Below, in pieces: positions 1-6,928 of a DNA stretch of 47,903 bases. Below the pieces are notes generated by a model. It was not told where the DNA came from. It saw only the letters and a list, made by a program, of their open reading frames with translations, and did no database searches. The stretch is from Chloroflexota bacterium (lineage in GTDB: Bacteria > Chloroflexota > UBA11872): NCBI GenBank assembly GCA_028873795.1, contig JAPPNP010000013.1:1-47903 (forward strand), read 5' to 3'. Positions within the stretch are counted from its first letter, which is position 1, and each line of letters starts with the position of its first letter. A program made the position numbers and the translations under genes.

Positions 1-43
1 ATGTGTTCACCATGTCCCCGAACATGTGTTCATGATGTCCCCG
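1..43. repeat. Imperfect 20-bp direct repeat at the left edge
   Basis: Two 20-bp units (1-20 and 24-43) match at 18 of 20 positions with a 23-bp period; both begin ATGTGTTCA and end ATGTCCCCG. No gene is attached within the window. It could be the edge of a mobile element or an intergenic repeat that continues to the left; neither can be shown here. Confidence 0.55.
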
Positions 44-104
44 GTCCGCACAGGGAGAGGGTCGGGGTGAGGGGCCCGCCCCCTCCGTCATGCCCACATG
101 AATT

Positions 105-130
105 GTCATTCCGAGCGGAGCGAGGAATCT
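105..130. repeat. Dispersed-type repeat with ATTCC/GGAAT arms
   Basis: ATTCC (108-112) is matched by GGAAT (124-128) around a GAGCG-containing loop. A related fragment, AGCGAGGAATC, occurs near 6178-6188. I infer an intergenic repeat family. No gene is supported between 1 and 252. Confidence 0.4.
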
Positions 131-190
131 AAGGGGCAGGCGAACGAGCACAACGCCTGTCACCTCCTCATGGCCGCATCCCCATCCGTC

Positions 191-234
191 ATTCCGGCGG
201 AGAGCCTGCCCCGTACTCGATACGGGGCCGGAAT
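191..234. repeat. Nested palindromic repeat upstream of the alcohol dehydrogenase
   Basis: An outer stem, ATTCCGGC (191-198) with GCCGGAAT (227-234), encloses an inner stem, GCCCCGTA (208-215) with TACGGGGC (221-228); the arms share two bases at 227-228. The inner palindrome recurs in reverse orientation at 18980-19000. The outer arms recur at 6806-6825. The element ends 18 nt before the ATG of the next gene, so it may also fold in that gene's leader. Confidence 0.7.
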
Positions 235-252
235 CCAGTCCGGCCGGTCAAC

Positions 253-1344
253 ATGACCGTCAGCCGCGGCGTCGTCCTCGTCGCCCCGCACCGCATCGAG
301 CCGCGCGACTTCCCGCTCCCCGAAATCGGCCCCGACGACGGCCTGCTGCGCGTCGAGCTCGCCGGCATCTGCGGCAGCGACATCCACCACTGGGACGGCC
401 ACTCGGCCGTTATCCGCAACGCCCCCGCCCTGCTGGGTCACGAAATCGTCGGACGCATCGAGCGCGTGGGCGCGGACGCCGCCGAACGCTGGCAGGCAGC
501 CGTCGGCGACCGCGTCATCGTTGAGGCCAGCTTCGGTTGCGATCGCTGCGAGTGGTGTCGACGCGGCTCCTATCAGATGTGCGCCGACGAGCAGGGCTAC
601 GGCGGGCGTCTCTCCGCCGCCGACCCTCCCCACCTCTGGGGCGCCTACGGCCAGTTCCTCTACCTGCCGCCGCGCGCCCGCGTGCACCGTGTGTCCGAAC
701 GGATCACGCCGGAGGTCGGCGTTGTGATCGGCGCGGTGCTCGCCAACGGCATCCGCTGGGTGCAAACGCTGGGCAACGCCGGCATCGGCGACACGGTCGT
801 CGTCTTCGGTCCCGGGCCGCAGGGCCTGGCCTGCACGATCGCCGCGCACGCCGCCGGCGCAAGCCGAATCATCGTCGTCGGCCTGGCCCGTGACCGTGCG
901 CGCCTCGACCTCGCCCAAGAGCTTGGCGCCACCGAAACGTTGATCGCCTCGGATGCAACCGTCGCCGAGATCGAGGCGCTCACGGCCGGCCGGATGGCCG
1001 ACGTCGCAATCGACGTGACGGCCAGTCCCGGAGCGGCCGGCCACGCAGCCTCGGTCGTGCGCCCGCTCGGCACCTTCGTCATGGCCGGGTCCAAGGGCGG
1101 CGCGCCCGTCGAGCTGCCCTGGGACCAGCTAGTAGCCCGGGAGGTCCGCGTCCTGGGCGTCAACAGCCACGAGACCCAGGCCGTCCGCGCGGCCGTCCAA
1201 CTCGCCGAAACCGGACGCTACCCGCTCGACCGCATGCTCACCCACCGCCTGCCCCTGGCCCAAGCCGCCACGGGCATCGAGCTCGTCCGCTCAGCCACCC
1301 CCGCCGACGGCGTGATCAAAGTCGCCCTCGATCCGTGGGCCTAG
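253..1344 (+). CDS. Zinc-dependent alcohol/polyol dehydrogenase (MDR family)
   Basis: This 363-residue protein is a medium-chain dehydrogenase/reductase, probably oxidising a secondary alcohol or sugar alcohol with NAD(P) in the cytoplasm. The catalytic zinc site is visible as Cys40 (GICGSD) and His63-Glu64 (LGHE). The structural zinc lobe has Cys96, Cys99, Cys102 and Cys110. The Rossmann motif GPGPQG lies at 186-191. Length and order fit the threonine/sorbitol/galactitol-1-phosphate dehydrogenase group; the substrate cannot be read from sequence. ATG is the only reasonable start, but no clear Shine-Dalgarno is present. The gene converges with the PLP decarboxylase, leaving 16 nt between stops. 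Confidence 0.93.
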   Translation: MTVSRGVVLVAPHRIEPRDFPLPEIGPDDGLLRVELAGICGSDIHHWDGHSAVIRNAPALLGHEIVGRIERVGADAAERWQAAVGDRVIVEASFGCDRCEWCRRGSYQMCADEQGYGGRLSAADPPHLWGAYGQFLYLPPRARVHRVSERITPEVGVVIGAVLANGIRWVQTLGNAGIGDTVVVFGPGPQGLACTIAAHAAGASRIIVVGLARDRARLDLAQELGATETLIASDATVAEIEALTAGRMADVAIDVTASPGAAGHAASVVRPLGTFVMAGSKGGAPVELPWDQLVAREVRVLGVNSHETQAVRAAVQLAETGRYPLDRMLTHRLPLAQAATGIELVRSATPADGVIKVALDPWA

Positions 1345-1360
1345 GCCGGGCCCGACCTTG

Positions 1361-2581
1361 CTACCTCGCAGTCCGGACCGACGCTTCCAGCGCCTTCACG
1401 AATCCATGCGCGTGGTCGGCGTCGCGGTAGGGGTGGAGCGAGAGGCGGATGCGGGCTTGGCCGTTCATGTGGCCGAAGGTGCTGCCCCAGCCGCGCCGTG
1501 ACAGGTCGTTGAACACCTGTTCCATGTCCACCGTATCCGAGGTGAAGTTGATCACGCTGATTAACGGCTTCACCATCAGCCGCAGCTCGTCGATGGCCTC
1601 GATGCCCTCGACGACGATGCGCACCGACTCCAGCAGCCGTGCGGTGGCGGCCCGGTAACCGGCGCGTCCCAGGTGCCGCATCACCGCCCAGGCCGTCGCG
1701 GCGTGGTCGCCCGGCTTGGTGGCGGTGAGTGTGTGGATGAAGGTCCAATCCAGCGGCACCGCCTCCAGCATGCTCGCGTCGCGGATCAGGAAAAACCCCG
1801 TCGCCACCGGCAGTTGGCCCAACTTGTGCCCGTCGGTCATGAACGAGCTGACACCCGGCACGCTGAGATCGAAGTCGCACAGGTCGTGGCCCAGCTCGCG
1901 CATGAACGGCAGGATGAACCCGCCGAACGCTCCGTCGACGTGCAGGTAGAGATCGTGCTCGACCGCCAGCTTGGCGAACTCGGGGATCGGGTCCAGCTGA
2001 CCGAAATTCCCCTCGGGCGCCGAGCAGATCAATCCCACGGTGTTGGGCGTGATGGCGCGCCTGACCGCGTCCACGTCGGGCGCCATCTGCTCGTCGACCG
2101 GCGTCTCAATCAGGTTGATGCCGAGCAACTCGGCGCCCAGCCGGAAGCTGTAGTGCGCCGACGTGGGCATCACGATCTCCGGCTCCTGCTTGCCGCCCAG
2201 GTTGCGCGCCAGCCGCATGGCCGACATGTTGGACTCGGTGCCGCCGCTGGTGATGAAGCCCGTGGCCTCGGGCCGGCCGAGCAGGCTGGCCATCATGCGA
2301 ATGGCTTCCTTCTCGAACGCGTAGGCGCCGGGGTTCATCTGGCGCGCCCACTCCACGAAGTAGGTGCCCCGCGTCAGCGTCGCCACGCGCTCCGCGATGG
2401 GGTGCGGCGGCCCGACGTACGTGATGCCGAAGTTGCGCTCGACCGAGAACGGGTCCTCCGCGATCCGCGCGTGCACGTCGCTCAAGACTTCGGATTCGTC
2501 CGCGCCCGCCTCCGGAAAGTCCATCGGCGGCGGCATGGGCAGCGGGTCGTGAGGCGTGTGTCGCTCGAACTCCTGGGCCAC
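1361..2581 (-). CDS. PLP-dependent amino-acid decarboxylase, group II (MfnA/GAD-like)
   Basis: 406 residues of the glutamate/tyrosine/aspartate decarboxylase fold. Visible features are the phosphate-binding SGGTESN (112-118), the ring-stacking His143, the pyridine-binding Asp216 in HVDGAFGG, and the Schiff-base Lys253 in DGHK. It should decarboxylate an L-amino acid (or act as a carbon-sulfur or aldehyde-forming variant), releasing an amine in the cytoplasm; the substrate is not readable. It starts with GTG at 2581, preceded by GGAAGGAG, and lies 4 nt after the stop of the LamG/DMFase-like gene, so the two are translationally linked. This suggests a shared amine or amide pathway. Confidence 0.9.
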   Translation of the reverse strand: MAQEFERHTPHDPLPMPPPMDFPEAGADESEVLSDVHARIAEDPFSVERNFGITYVGPPHPIAERVATLTRGTYFVEWARQMNPGAYAFEKEAIRMMASLLGRPEATGFITSGGTESNMSAMRLARNLGGKQEPEIVMPTSAHYSFRLGAELLGINLIETPVDEQMAPDVDAVRRAITPNTVGLICSAPEGNFGQLDPIPEFAKLAVEHDLYLHVDGAFGGFILPFMRELGHDLCDFDLSVPGVSSFMTDGHKLGQLPVATGFFLIRDASMLEAVPLDWTFIHTLTATKPGDHAATAWAVMRHLGRAGYRAATARLLESVRIVVEGIEAIDELRLMVKPLISVINFTSDTVDMEQVFNDLSRRGWGSTFGHMNGQARIRLSLHPYRDADHAHGFVKALEASVRTAR

Positions 2582-2585
2582 GGGC

Positions 2586-4991
2586 CTACTCCTTCCGACG
2601 AGACTCGCCGGCCATCGCGAAGACGCCCGGATTGGCCGAGGGATCGGCCAGGGGCTCCGGCGACGCGAACCGTCGCACGACGTTCTCCGTCACGCGTGAA
2701 ACCGTGTTGTCGTAGTCGTTGTAGGACAGGCACGAGCGCCAGGCGATGGAGCCCACTGAGAACACGCCGCCGCCGTTCGGCGTCTCGAAATAGGTCATGT
2801 CGGCGCGAATGAACGGGTGGTATTCGCCGGGGGTCGTGGGATCCCCTACCGACACGCCGTCGATGCCGCGCGTGTACCAGAGCGCTTCGTCGGCCAGCCC
2901 AACGTACTTGTCGGAGTGCCCGATCGAGGTGGCCAGCAGCAGCGTGTGCGGCGGCGTGCCGAGGCTGAAGTCCAGCCGGTCCATCTCGTAGCCCGCGGCG
3001 CCGTGGTTGACCACCAGCGACGGAATGTCGCCGATGGGCTCGTCGTCGCCGATGCCCTCGAAGATGAAGGCCGCGCGCGGATCGTGGCTGTCCAGCTGCC
3101 GGATGTAGGGCGATCCTTTGTCGAACCCCGCCGAGCCGCAGCCGATACCCACCAGGGCCTGGGGCGGACGACCGCGGTTGCGCCACGCCCCGCCCAGTTC
3201 TCCGGTGGTGGCCAGCACCCGCTCCGCCGGCGGGTGCTCGAAGGGCCAGCTCGTACCCCAGCGCCGCACCTCCACCACGTGCGGACGATTCGGGTCGACG
3301 GCGGCGACGCCGAAGAAGCCGTTGCCGCCCAGGTACATCAAACGGCCGCCGTCGTTCAGATAGGTCTCCAGGCCCTCGATCATGGGCGAGGTCCAGTACT
3401 CCGGATGCGAGGCGGAGATGATGACGCGGTGCCGCTTGAGCAAGTCGGCGCCCTGGGCATGGACGTCGTGGTCGGTGATGACGTCGTACTCCAGGCCCCG
3501 CGCCTCCAGCCAGTCGATCACGTAGGGGTCTGCCGGGAACCGCGACGGCGCCGACCAGACGCGGTAGCGGTAGGTCGGTCGCATATTCAGGATTGGCCGG
3601 CGCCAGGAGCACAGCGCCGCGCCCGTGCCGTCGGAGTGGAAGTCGTACAGGCCCGGCATGGGATTCGCGCGCAAGAAGTCGTGCGCGGCCGGGTTCAGGC
3701 TGGGATCGGCATTGGGAACGCGCTCCGGGCTCCAGAAGCCGCCGTCGACGTCGCGGAAGTTGGCGTAGGTGACGTAGGACACGGTCGACATCAATACGCC
3801 GATCGGGGCCGTCTCGGCATCGTCGGCGGGCCGCACGAAGAAGGTGATGTAGTCCTCGTCGTCGCCCGAGCGCACCCACGCGGCATAGACGCCGCTGCGC
3901 AGGTCATCCGGCACCGTCAACTCGAAGTCGACTTCCCAAAGAGCGTCCTCGAGGTCGTCGTCGTGGAAGTGGATGGCGCCGTATTCGTCTTGGGCCATCC
4001 GATAGTTCGTCTCGCGCCCGGTGTAGTTGTGGCCGGTGACGCCGCGGGTGGGCATCTGCACCGCGCGTCCATGGAGGCCGTGCGGACCGAGGTCGGTCAC
4101 GTGGTCGGTACCGATATCCTTACTGAAATCCCAGGCGGCCACGAGCCCTTCAATCGACAGCGAGTCTCCGCCGCGCGCCAGGGTCTCGACTTCGTCGCTT
4201 GAGAGCGCCCGGTCATAGATCCGCGGCGCGTCGATCTTGCCGTTGAAGTGGGAGTGCGTGAGCACCTTGCCGCCTTCGCGGGACTCGACCGCGGCGGCCA
4301 TCACCAGGGGCGCGCCCGCCGAAGGTCGGGAGCCTGGCGCTGTGGTAACCGCGACGCCGCGTCCGCGCTCGACCGGCCAAGGGTGCTTCGGGAGCTGATA
4401 GACCACCAGCCGCTGCGAGTCTGCGTCGTAGGTCATCGCCGCTAACGTCCACTGATGCTCGACTAATGGCGTGGCGGGGCCGGCGACCGTCATGCCTCCC
4501 GCGCCGTCTCCGATTTGCCCGACGAGGTGGCCGCCGATGCCGATGAACAGGCCGTATCCGGCGCTTTCCGTAGCTTCGAGACCGTGAGTGACGATGGCTT
4601 GCTGAGTGCTCCCCGGCGCCTCCACCTGAAACGTCTGGGCTTCCGGACCGGCGGCACGCACCAGCTCGACGATGGCCTGCGCCTCTGCCGTCACCGGCAT
4701 CGTGGGCATGATCCAGGCCGTGACCGTGAAACTGTCGAGCTGGCCAAGCGCGTCGGCGTAGGGAATCTGCACGCTCGAGCCGGTGCGGATTTGCTGCTCG
4801 CGGCCGGCGTAGTCGCCGCTGAGGGCAGATTCAACCATCGGCGCCTTGAACCCAGGCCCGCGGGGGTTGTTGTCGCAGTGCACCACCCGAACCAGGTCGG
4901 CGCGGTAGGTCGGATGCGCGCTGCTCACCATGAAGCACACCGTGTCGCCGGGGGCGACGTGCAGGGGATCGCAATAACCGACGATCTTCAT
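2586..4991 (-). CDS. LamG plus N,N-dimethylformamidase large-subunit-like protein
   Basis: 801 residues. After an N-terminal beta-rich segment comes a concanavalin-A/LamG-like domain (about 85-290, with the typical FTVTAWIMP strand). A long region (about 310-790) follows that resembles the C-terminal domain of the N,N-dimethylformamidase beta subunit. It includes stretches such as YDVITDHDVH, VIISASHPEYWTSPM and GGRLMYLGGNGFFG, which look like a glutamine-amidotransferase-like fold. The known enzyme hydrolyses dimethylformamide to dimethylamine and formate and needs a small subunit; none is seen here. The start is ATG with AAAGGA upstream. It sits between a Gfo/Idh-like gene and a decarboxylase on the same strand. 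The family is inferred from recall; the substrate is unknown. No signal peptide is seen. Confidence 0.78.
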   Translation of the reverse strand: MKIVGYCDPLHVAPGDTVCFMVSSAHPTYRADLVRVVHCDNNPRGPGFKAPMVESALSGDYAGREQQIRTGSSVQIPYADALGQLDSFTVTAWIMPTMPVTAEAQAIVELVRAAGPEAQTFQVEAPGSTQQAIVTHGLEATESAGYGLFIGIGGHLVGQIGDGAGGMTVAGPATPLVEHQWTLAAMTYDADSQRLVVYQLPKHPWPVERGRGVAVTTAPGSRPSAGAPLVMAAAVESREGGKVLTHSHFNGKIDAPRIYDRALSSDEVETLARGGDSLSIEGLVAAWDFSKDIGTDHVTDLGPHGLHGRAVQMPTRGVTGHNYTGRETNYRMAQDEYGAIHFHDDDLEDALWEVDFELTVPDDLRSGVYAAWVRSGDDEDYITFFVRPADDAETAPIGVLMSTVSYVTYANFRDVDGGFWSPERVPNADPSLNPAAHDFLRANPMPGLYDFHSDGTGAALCSWRRPILNMRPTYRYRVWSAPSRFPADPYVIDWLEARGLEYDVITDHDVHAQGADLLKRHRVIISASHPEYWTSPMIEGLETYLNDGGRLMYLGGNGFFGVAAVDPNRPHVVEVRRWGTSWPFEHPPAERVLATTGELGGAWRNRGRPPQALVGIGCGSAGFDKGSPYIRQLDSHDPRAAFIFEGIGDDEPIGDIPSLVVNHGAAGYEMDRLDFSLGTPPHTLLLATSIGHSDKYVGLADEALWYTRGIDGVSVGDPTTPGEYHPFIRADMTYFETPNGGGVFSVGSIAWRSCLSYNDYDNTVSRVTENVVRRFASPEPLADPSANPGVFAMAGESRRKE

Positions 4992-5100
4992 GGCCTACCG
5001 GTCCTTTGCCGCAAGGTGCACCAAGTCATCCGCCGAGCGTGACGCCAAGCATGCCGCAGAACATCCGAACGCGCGTTTTCGACGCTGGAATGCGGCTGGC

Positions 5101-6114
5101 CTATGCCACCGTCTCCGGTCGGCCGTGCGCGGCCGAAGCATACGCCGCGTGCACCGCGCGCAGCGCCGCCAAGCCGTCGGCGGCCGAGAGTGGCGGCTCG
5201 ACTTCGCCCAGGCAGGCGCGAAGCGTCAAGGCCACCCAGCTCGTGTAGGGCGCGCCGCGATCCTCGTAGAGCGTGCGCCGCACCTTCGCGTCGTCGCCGC
5301 GGCCCGAGCACCACATCAACTTCGGCGACGCGGCGGCGTCGGTTTGCAGCCAGCCTCGCGAGCCGTAGATGGTCAAGCCTTGGTGGCCCTTCTCCTCCAT
5401 GACGTAGCCCGAGAACAGCGACACCAGCGCGCCGCCGGACAAGCGCATATTGACCAGGGCCAGGTCCTCGACGTCGATCGGCGCCCCGCCCACGACGCCC
5501 GTCAGCGCCTGCACCTGCTCGATGTCACGTCCGGTGACGTAGCGAATCAGGTCCACGAAGTGAATCCCCAGCCAGACCAGATGGCCGCCGCCGCCCCGGG
5601 CGCGCTCGAACGTCCAGTCGGGCTCGGTGAGCTCCTGGATGCGGGTCTGGTCCGCCACCTGCACCGCCCGCACGGCATACAGCTCCCCGATCCCGTCCTC
5701 GGCGATGATGCGCCGGGCGTCGCTCATGTCAGGGCGCATGCGGTTGGCCAGCGCCAACATCAGCGGCACGCCCTTCTCGTCGGCTAGGCGCGCCAACGGC
5801 GCGAAGTCCTCGGGATCCACGCAGGCCGGCTTCTCCGCCATGATCGGAATGCCGGCATCGAGCAGCGCCTCGATCGCGGGCGGCGAGTTGGACGCCACCA
5901 GGGACACGATCGCCATGTCCGGGCGAACCGTCGCGAGCAGGCCCTCCACGGACGTATGCCGGCCCACGAGCTTCGAGCCGATGACGCCCAGCAGGCCGTC
6001 GTCGCCGTCGTCGACCACGTGGGCCGCCTCGATGCGCGCCACGTCCCGGATGGCCTCGGCATAGGGCATTCGATGCTTGGCTTCGGACTCGGTGATGAAT
6101 GCAACGGTGGCCAA
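5101..6114 (-). CDS. Gfo/Idh/MocA-like oxidoreductase with degenerate motifs
   Basis: 337 residues with the family EKP motif (Glu94-Lys95-Pro96) and the GGG..GIHFVDL helix (174-189, His185). Family members oxidise or reduce sugars and cyclitols with NAD(P). Two departures stand out. The N-terminus (ATVAFITESEAKHR) lacks the GxGxxG nucleotide loop, and the usual Asp before GIH is replaced by Trp181. It may use a different cofactor mode or be catalytically altered. The start is TTG at 6114, preceded by GAAGGGA at good spacing; the first in-frame ATG would delete part of strand 1. It is the first gene of the operon to 1361, behind a palindromic promoter region (6153-6179). Confidence 0.85.
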   Translation of the reverse strand: MATVAFITESEAKHRMPYAEAIRDVARIEAAHVVDDGDDGLLGVIGSKLVGRHTSVEGLLATVRPDMAIVSLVASNSPPAIEALLDAGIPIMAEKPACVDPEDFAPLARLADEKGVPLMLALANRMRPDMSDARRIIAEDGIGELYAVRAVQVADQTRIQELTEPDWTFERARGGGGHLVWLGIHFVDLIRYVTGRDIEQVQALTGVVGGAPIDVEDLALVNMRLSGGALVSLFSGYVMEEKGHQGLTIYGSRGWLQTDAAASPKLMWCSGRGDDAKVRRTLYEDRGAPYTSWVALTLRACLGEVEPPLSAADGLAALRAVHAAYASAAHGRPETVA

Positions 6115-6152
6115 GGCGATGTCCCTTCAATGAGCGGTCCCGGCGTGCAGGG

Positions 6153-6179
6153 TAGACAGTCTATGCCCGCGAGGCATAG
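6153..6179 (-). promoter_or_regulatory. Overlapping palindromes with a -10-like TAGACT
   Basis: TAGAC-A-GTCTA (6153-6163) is a perfect palindrome that contains TAGACT on the minus strand (6158-6163), 44 nt before the TTG start at 6114. Beside it, CTATGCC (6161-6167) pairs with GGCATAG (6173-6179). No -35 consensus is seen. I infer a promoter with an operator for a dimeric regulator controlling the operon 6114-1361. Confidence 0.5.
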
Positions 6180-6246
6180 CGAGGAATCGACGTCGCTCGG
6201 CCCGGCCGTGGGGAGGGCGCGCGAGGTGCAAAAGAAACGAGAAAGC

Positions 6247-6507
6247 TCAGATCGGGCGGTAGGCGCCGCCGCGCCGAGCGACGCGGACGACAAGGACAAC
6301 CAACTCGTCTTCGAGCAGCTCGTACACGATGCGGTAGTCGCCGACAAGCAGACGGCGCAGGCCACGCAGCCCGCCCTTCAGGACGCTGCCTGCCAATGGC
6401 TGCTTGCCAAGGCCGTCGATGGCATGGACCAGGCGCGTCCTCGCCGGTTGGGGGATTCGGGCGAGCTCTCGCGACGCGCTGCGCTTAATCCGAACCGAGT
6501 AATTCAC
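6247..6507 (-). CDS. RelE/ParE-type toxin
   Basis: 86 residues with the RelE/ParE pattern: an N-terminal strand and helices, then LKGGLRGLRRLLVGDYRIVYEL (44-65), with basic residues Arg51, Arg52, Arg59 and the C-terminal VARRGGAY (77-83). RelE members cleave mRNA at the ribosome; ParE members poison gyrase; which applies cannot be told. GTG at 6505-6507 is chosen because GAGGT lies 5 nt upstream and homologues begin here; the longer open frame is a shadow. It overlaps the antitoxin 3' end by 23 nt, so the pair is translationally coupled. Confidence 0.88.
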   Translation of the reverse strand: MNYSVRIKRSASRELARIPQPARTRLVHAIDGLGKQPLAGSVLKGGLRGLRRLLVGDYRIVYELLEDELVVLVVRVARRGGAYRPI

Positions 6508-6706
6508 GCCTGACCTCGTCCCAGTCCAGCACGGGGTCCGCGGGATCCCGCAGCCGGTCCAGCGCGACGGACAGGTCGTCGAAGTTCTCCAGATATTGCT
6601 CCAGCGCCTGACGAACCACGGCGGCCCGGCTGCGCTTGAGCATCGCCGCCGCCGCGTCCAGCGATTCCGCCAGTTCGTCCGGCACACGCGCGGTGATTTG
6701 AGTCAT
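6485..6706 (-). CDS. Ribbon-helix-helix antitoxin
   Basis: 73 residues. An N-terminal strand (ITARVP, 4-9) and two helices (about 12-41) make a ribbon-helix-helix DNA-binding domain. The acidic tail (LDWDEVRRELLG) would wrap the toxin. It neutralises the product of the overlapping downstream gene and should repress its own operon. The ATG has GGAAGGTG 7 nt upstream. The 19-bp palindrome at 6877-6895 is a candidate operator. Confidence 0.87.
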   Translation of the reverse strand: MTQITARVPDELAESLDAAAAMLKRSRAAVVRQALEQYLENFDDLSVALDRLRDPADPVLDWDEVRRELLGSD

Positions 6707-6738
6707 GGCACACCTTCCCGAGACTCTTGCAGAGTCCG

Positions 6739-6763
6739 GTAGGGGCGGGTCTCAGACCCGCCC
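6739..6763. repeat. GTAGGGGC-type stem-loop repeat
   Basis: GTAGGGGC (6739-6746) leads into a stem GGGCGGGT (6743-6750) / ACCCGCCC (6756-6763) with a 5-nt loop. It belongs with the copies at 13844-13866 and 13908-13932. It lies downstream of the BNR gene and upstream of the antitoxin, where it could terminate the former's transcript or fold in the latter's leader. Confidence 0.65.
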
Positions 6764-6801
6764 GACGCCGGGAATTCGGCCCGCCTCCAGATTCGACCGG
6801 A

Positions 6802-6830
6802 CTGGATTCCGGCCTCCGCCGGAATGACGG
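6802..6830. repeat. ATTCCGGC/GCCGGAAT stem-loop repeat
   Basis: A perfect 8-bp stem (6806-6813 with 6818-6825) has a 4-nt loop and is flanked by CTGG and GACGG. The same arms occur around 191-234. A sister version with arms ATTCCCGC/GCGGGAAT is at 19131-19150. It is an intergenic dispersed repeat. Confidence 0.65.
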
Positions 6831-6876
6831 AGGAGTTACCCAAGGGTCTCTTTGGGATCATGACGTTTGATCATAG

Positions 6877-6895
6877 TCAATGTCAATGACATTGA
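6877..6895 (-). promoter_or_regulatory. 19-bp palindrome, candidate toxin-antitoxin operator/promoter
   Basis: TCAATGTCA (6877-6885) and TGACATTGA (6887-6895) form a perfect inverted repeat around one base in an unusually AT-rich block. On the minus strand the palindrome contains TTGACA, and -10-like CATGAT follows at 18 nt spacing; TATGAT also lies nearby. It is 171 nt upstream of the antitoxin ATG on the same strand. I infer the autoregulated promoter of the pair; the long leader would contain two stem-loops. Confidence 0.5.
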
Positions 6896-6928
6896 TTGAG
6901 ATCAGAAAGCGCCAGCAGCCCTCCCGGT

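Noticed and set aside
2817-4202. 461-residue open frame on the plus strand
   Set aside because: Antisense shadow of the LamG/DMFase-like gene.
5101-6114. Frameshift or truncation to explain the missing GxGxxG
   Set aside because: The upstream sequence has a good ribosome site just before TTG and no in-frame Gly-rich loop in other frames, so the loss seems real.
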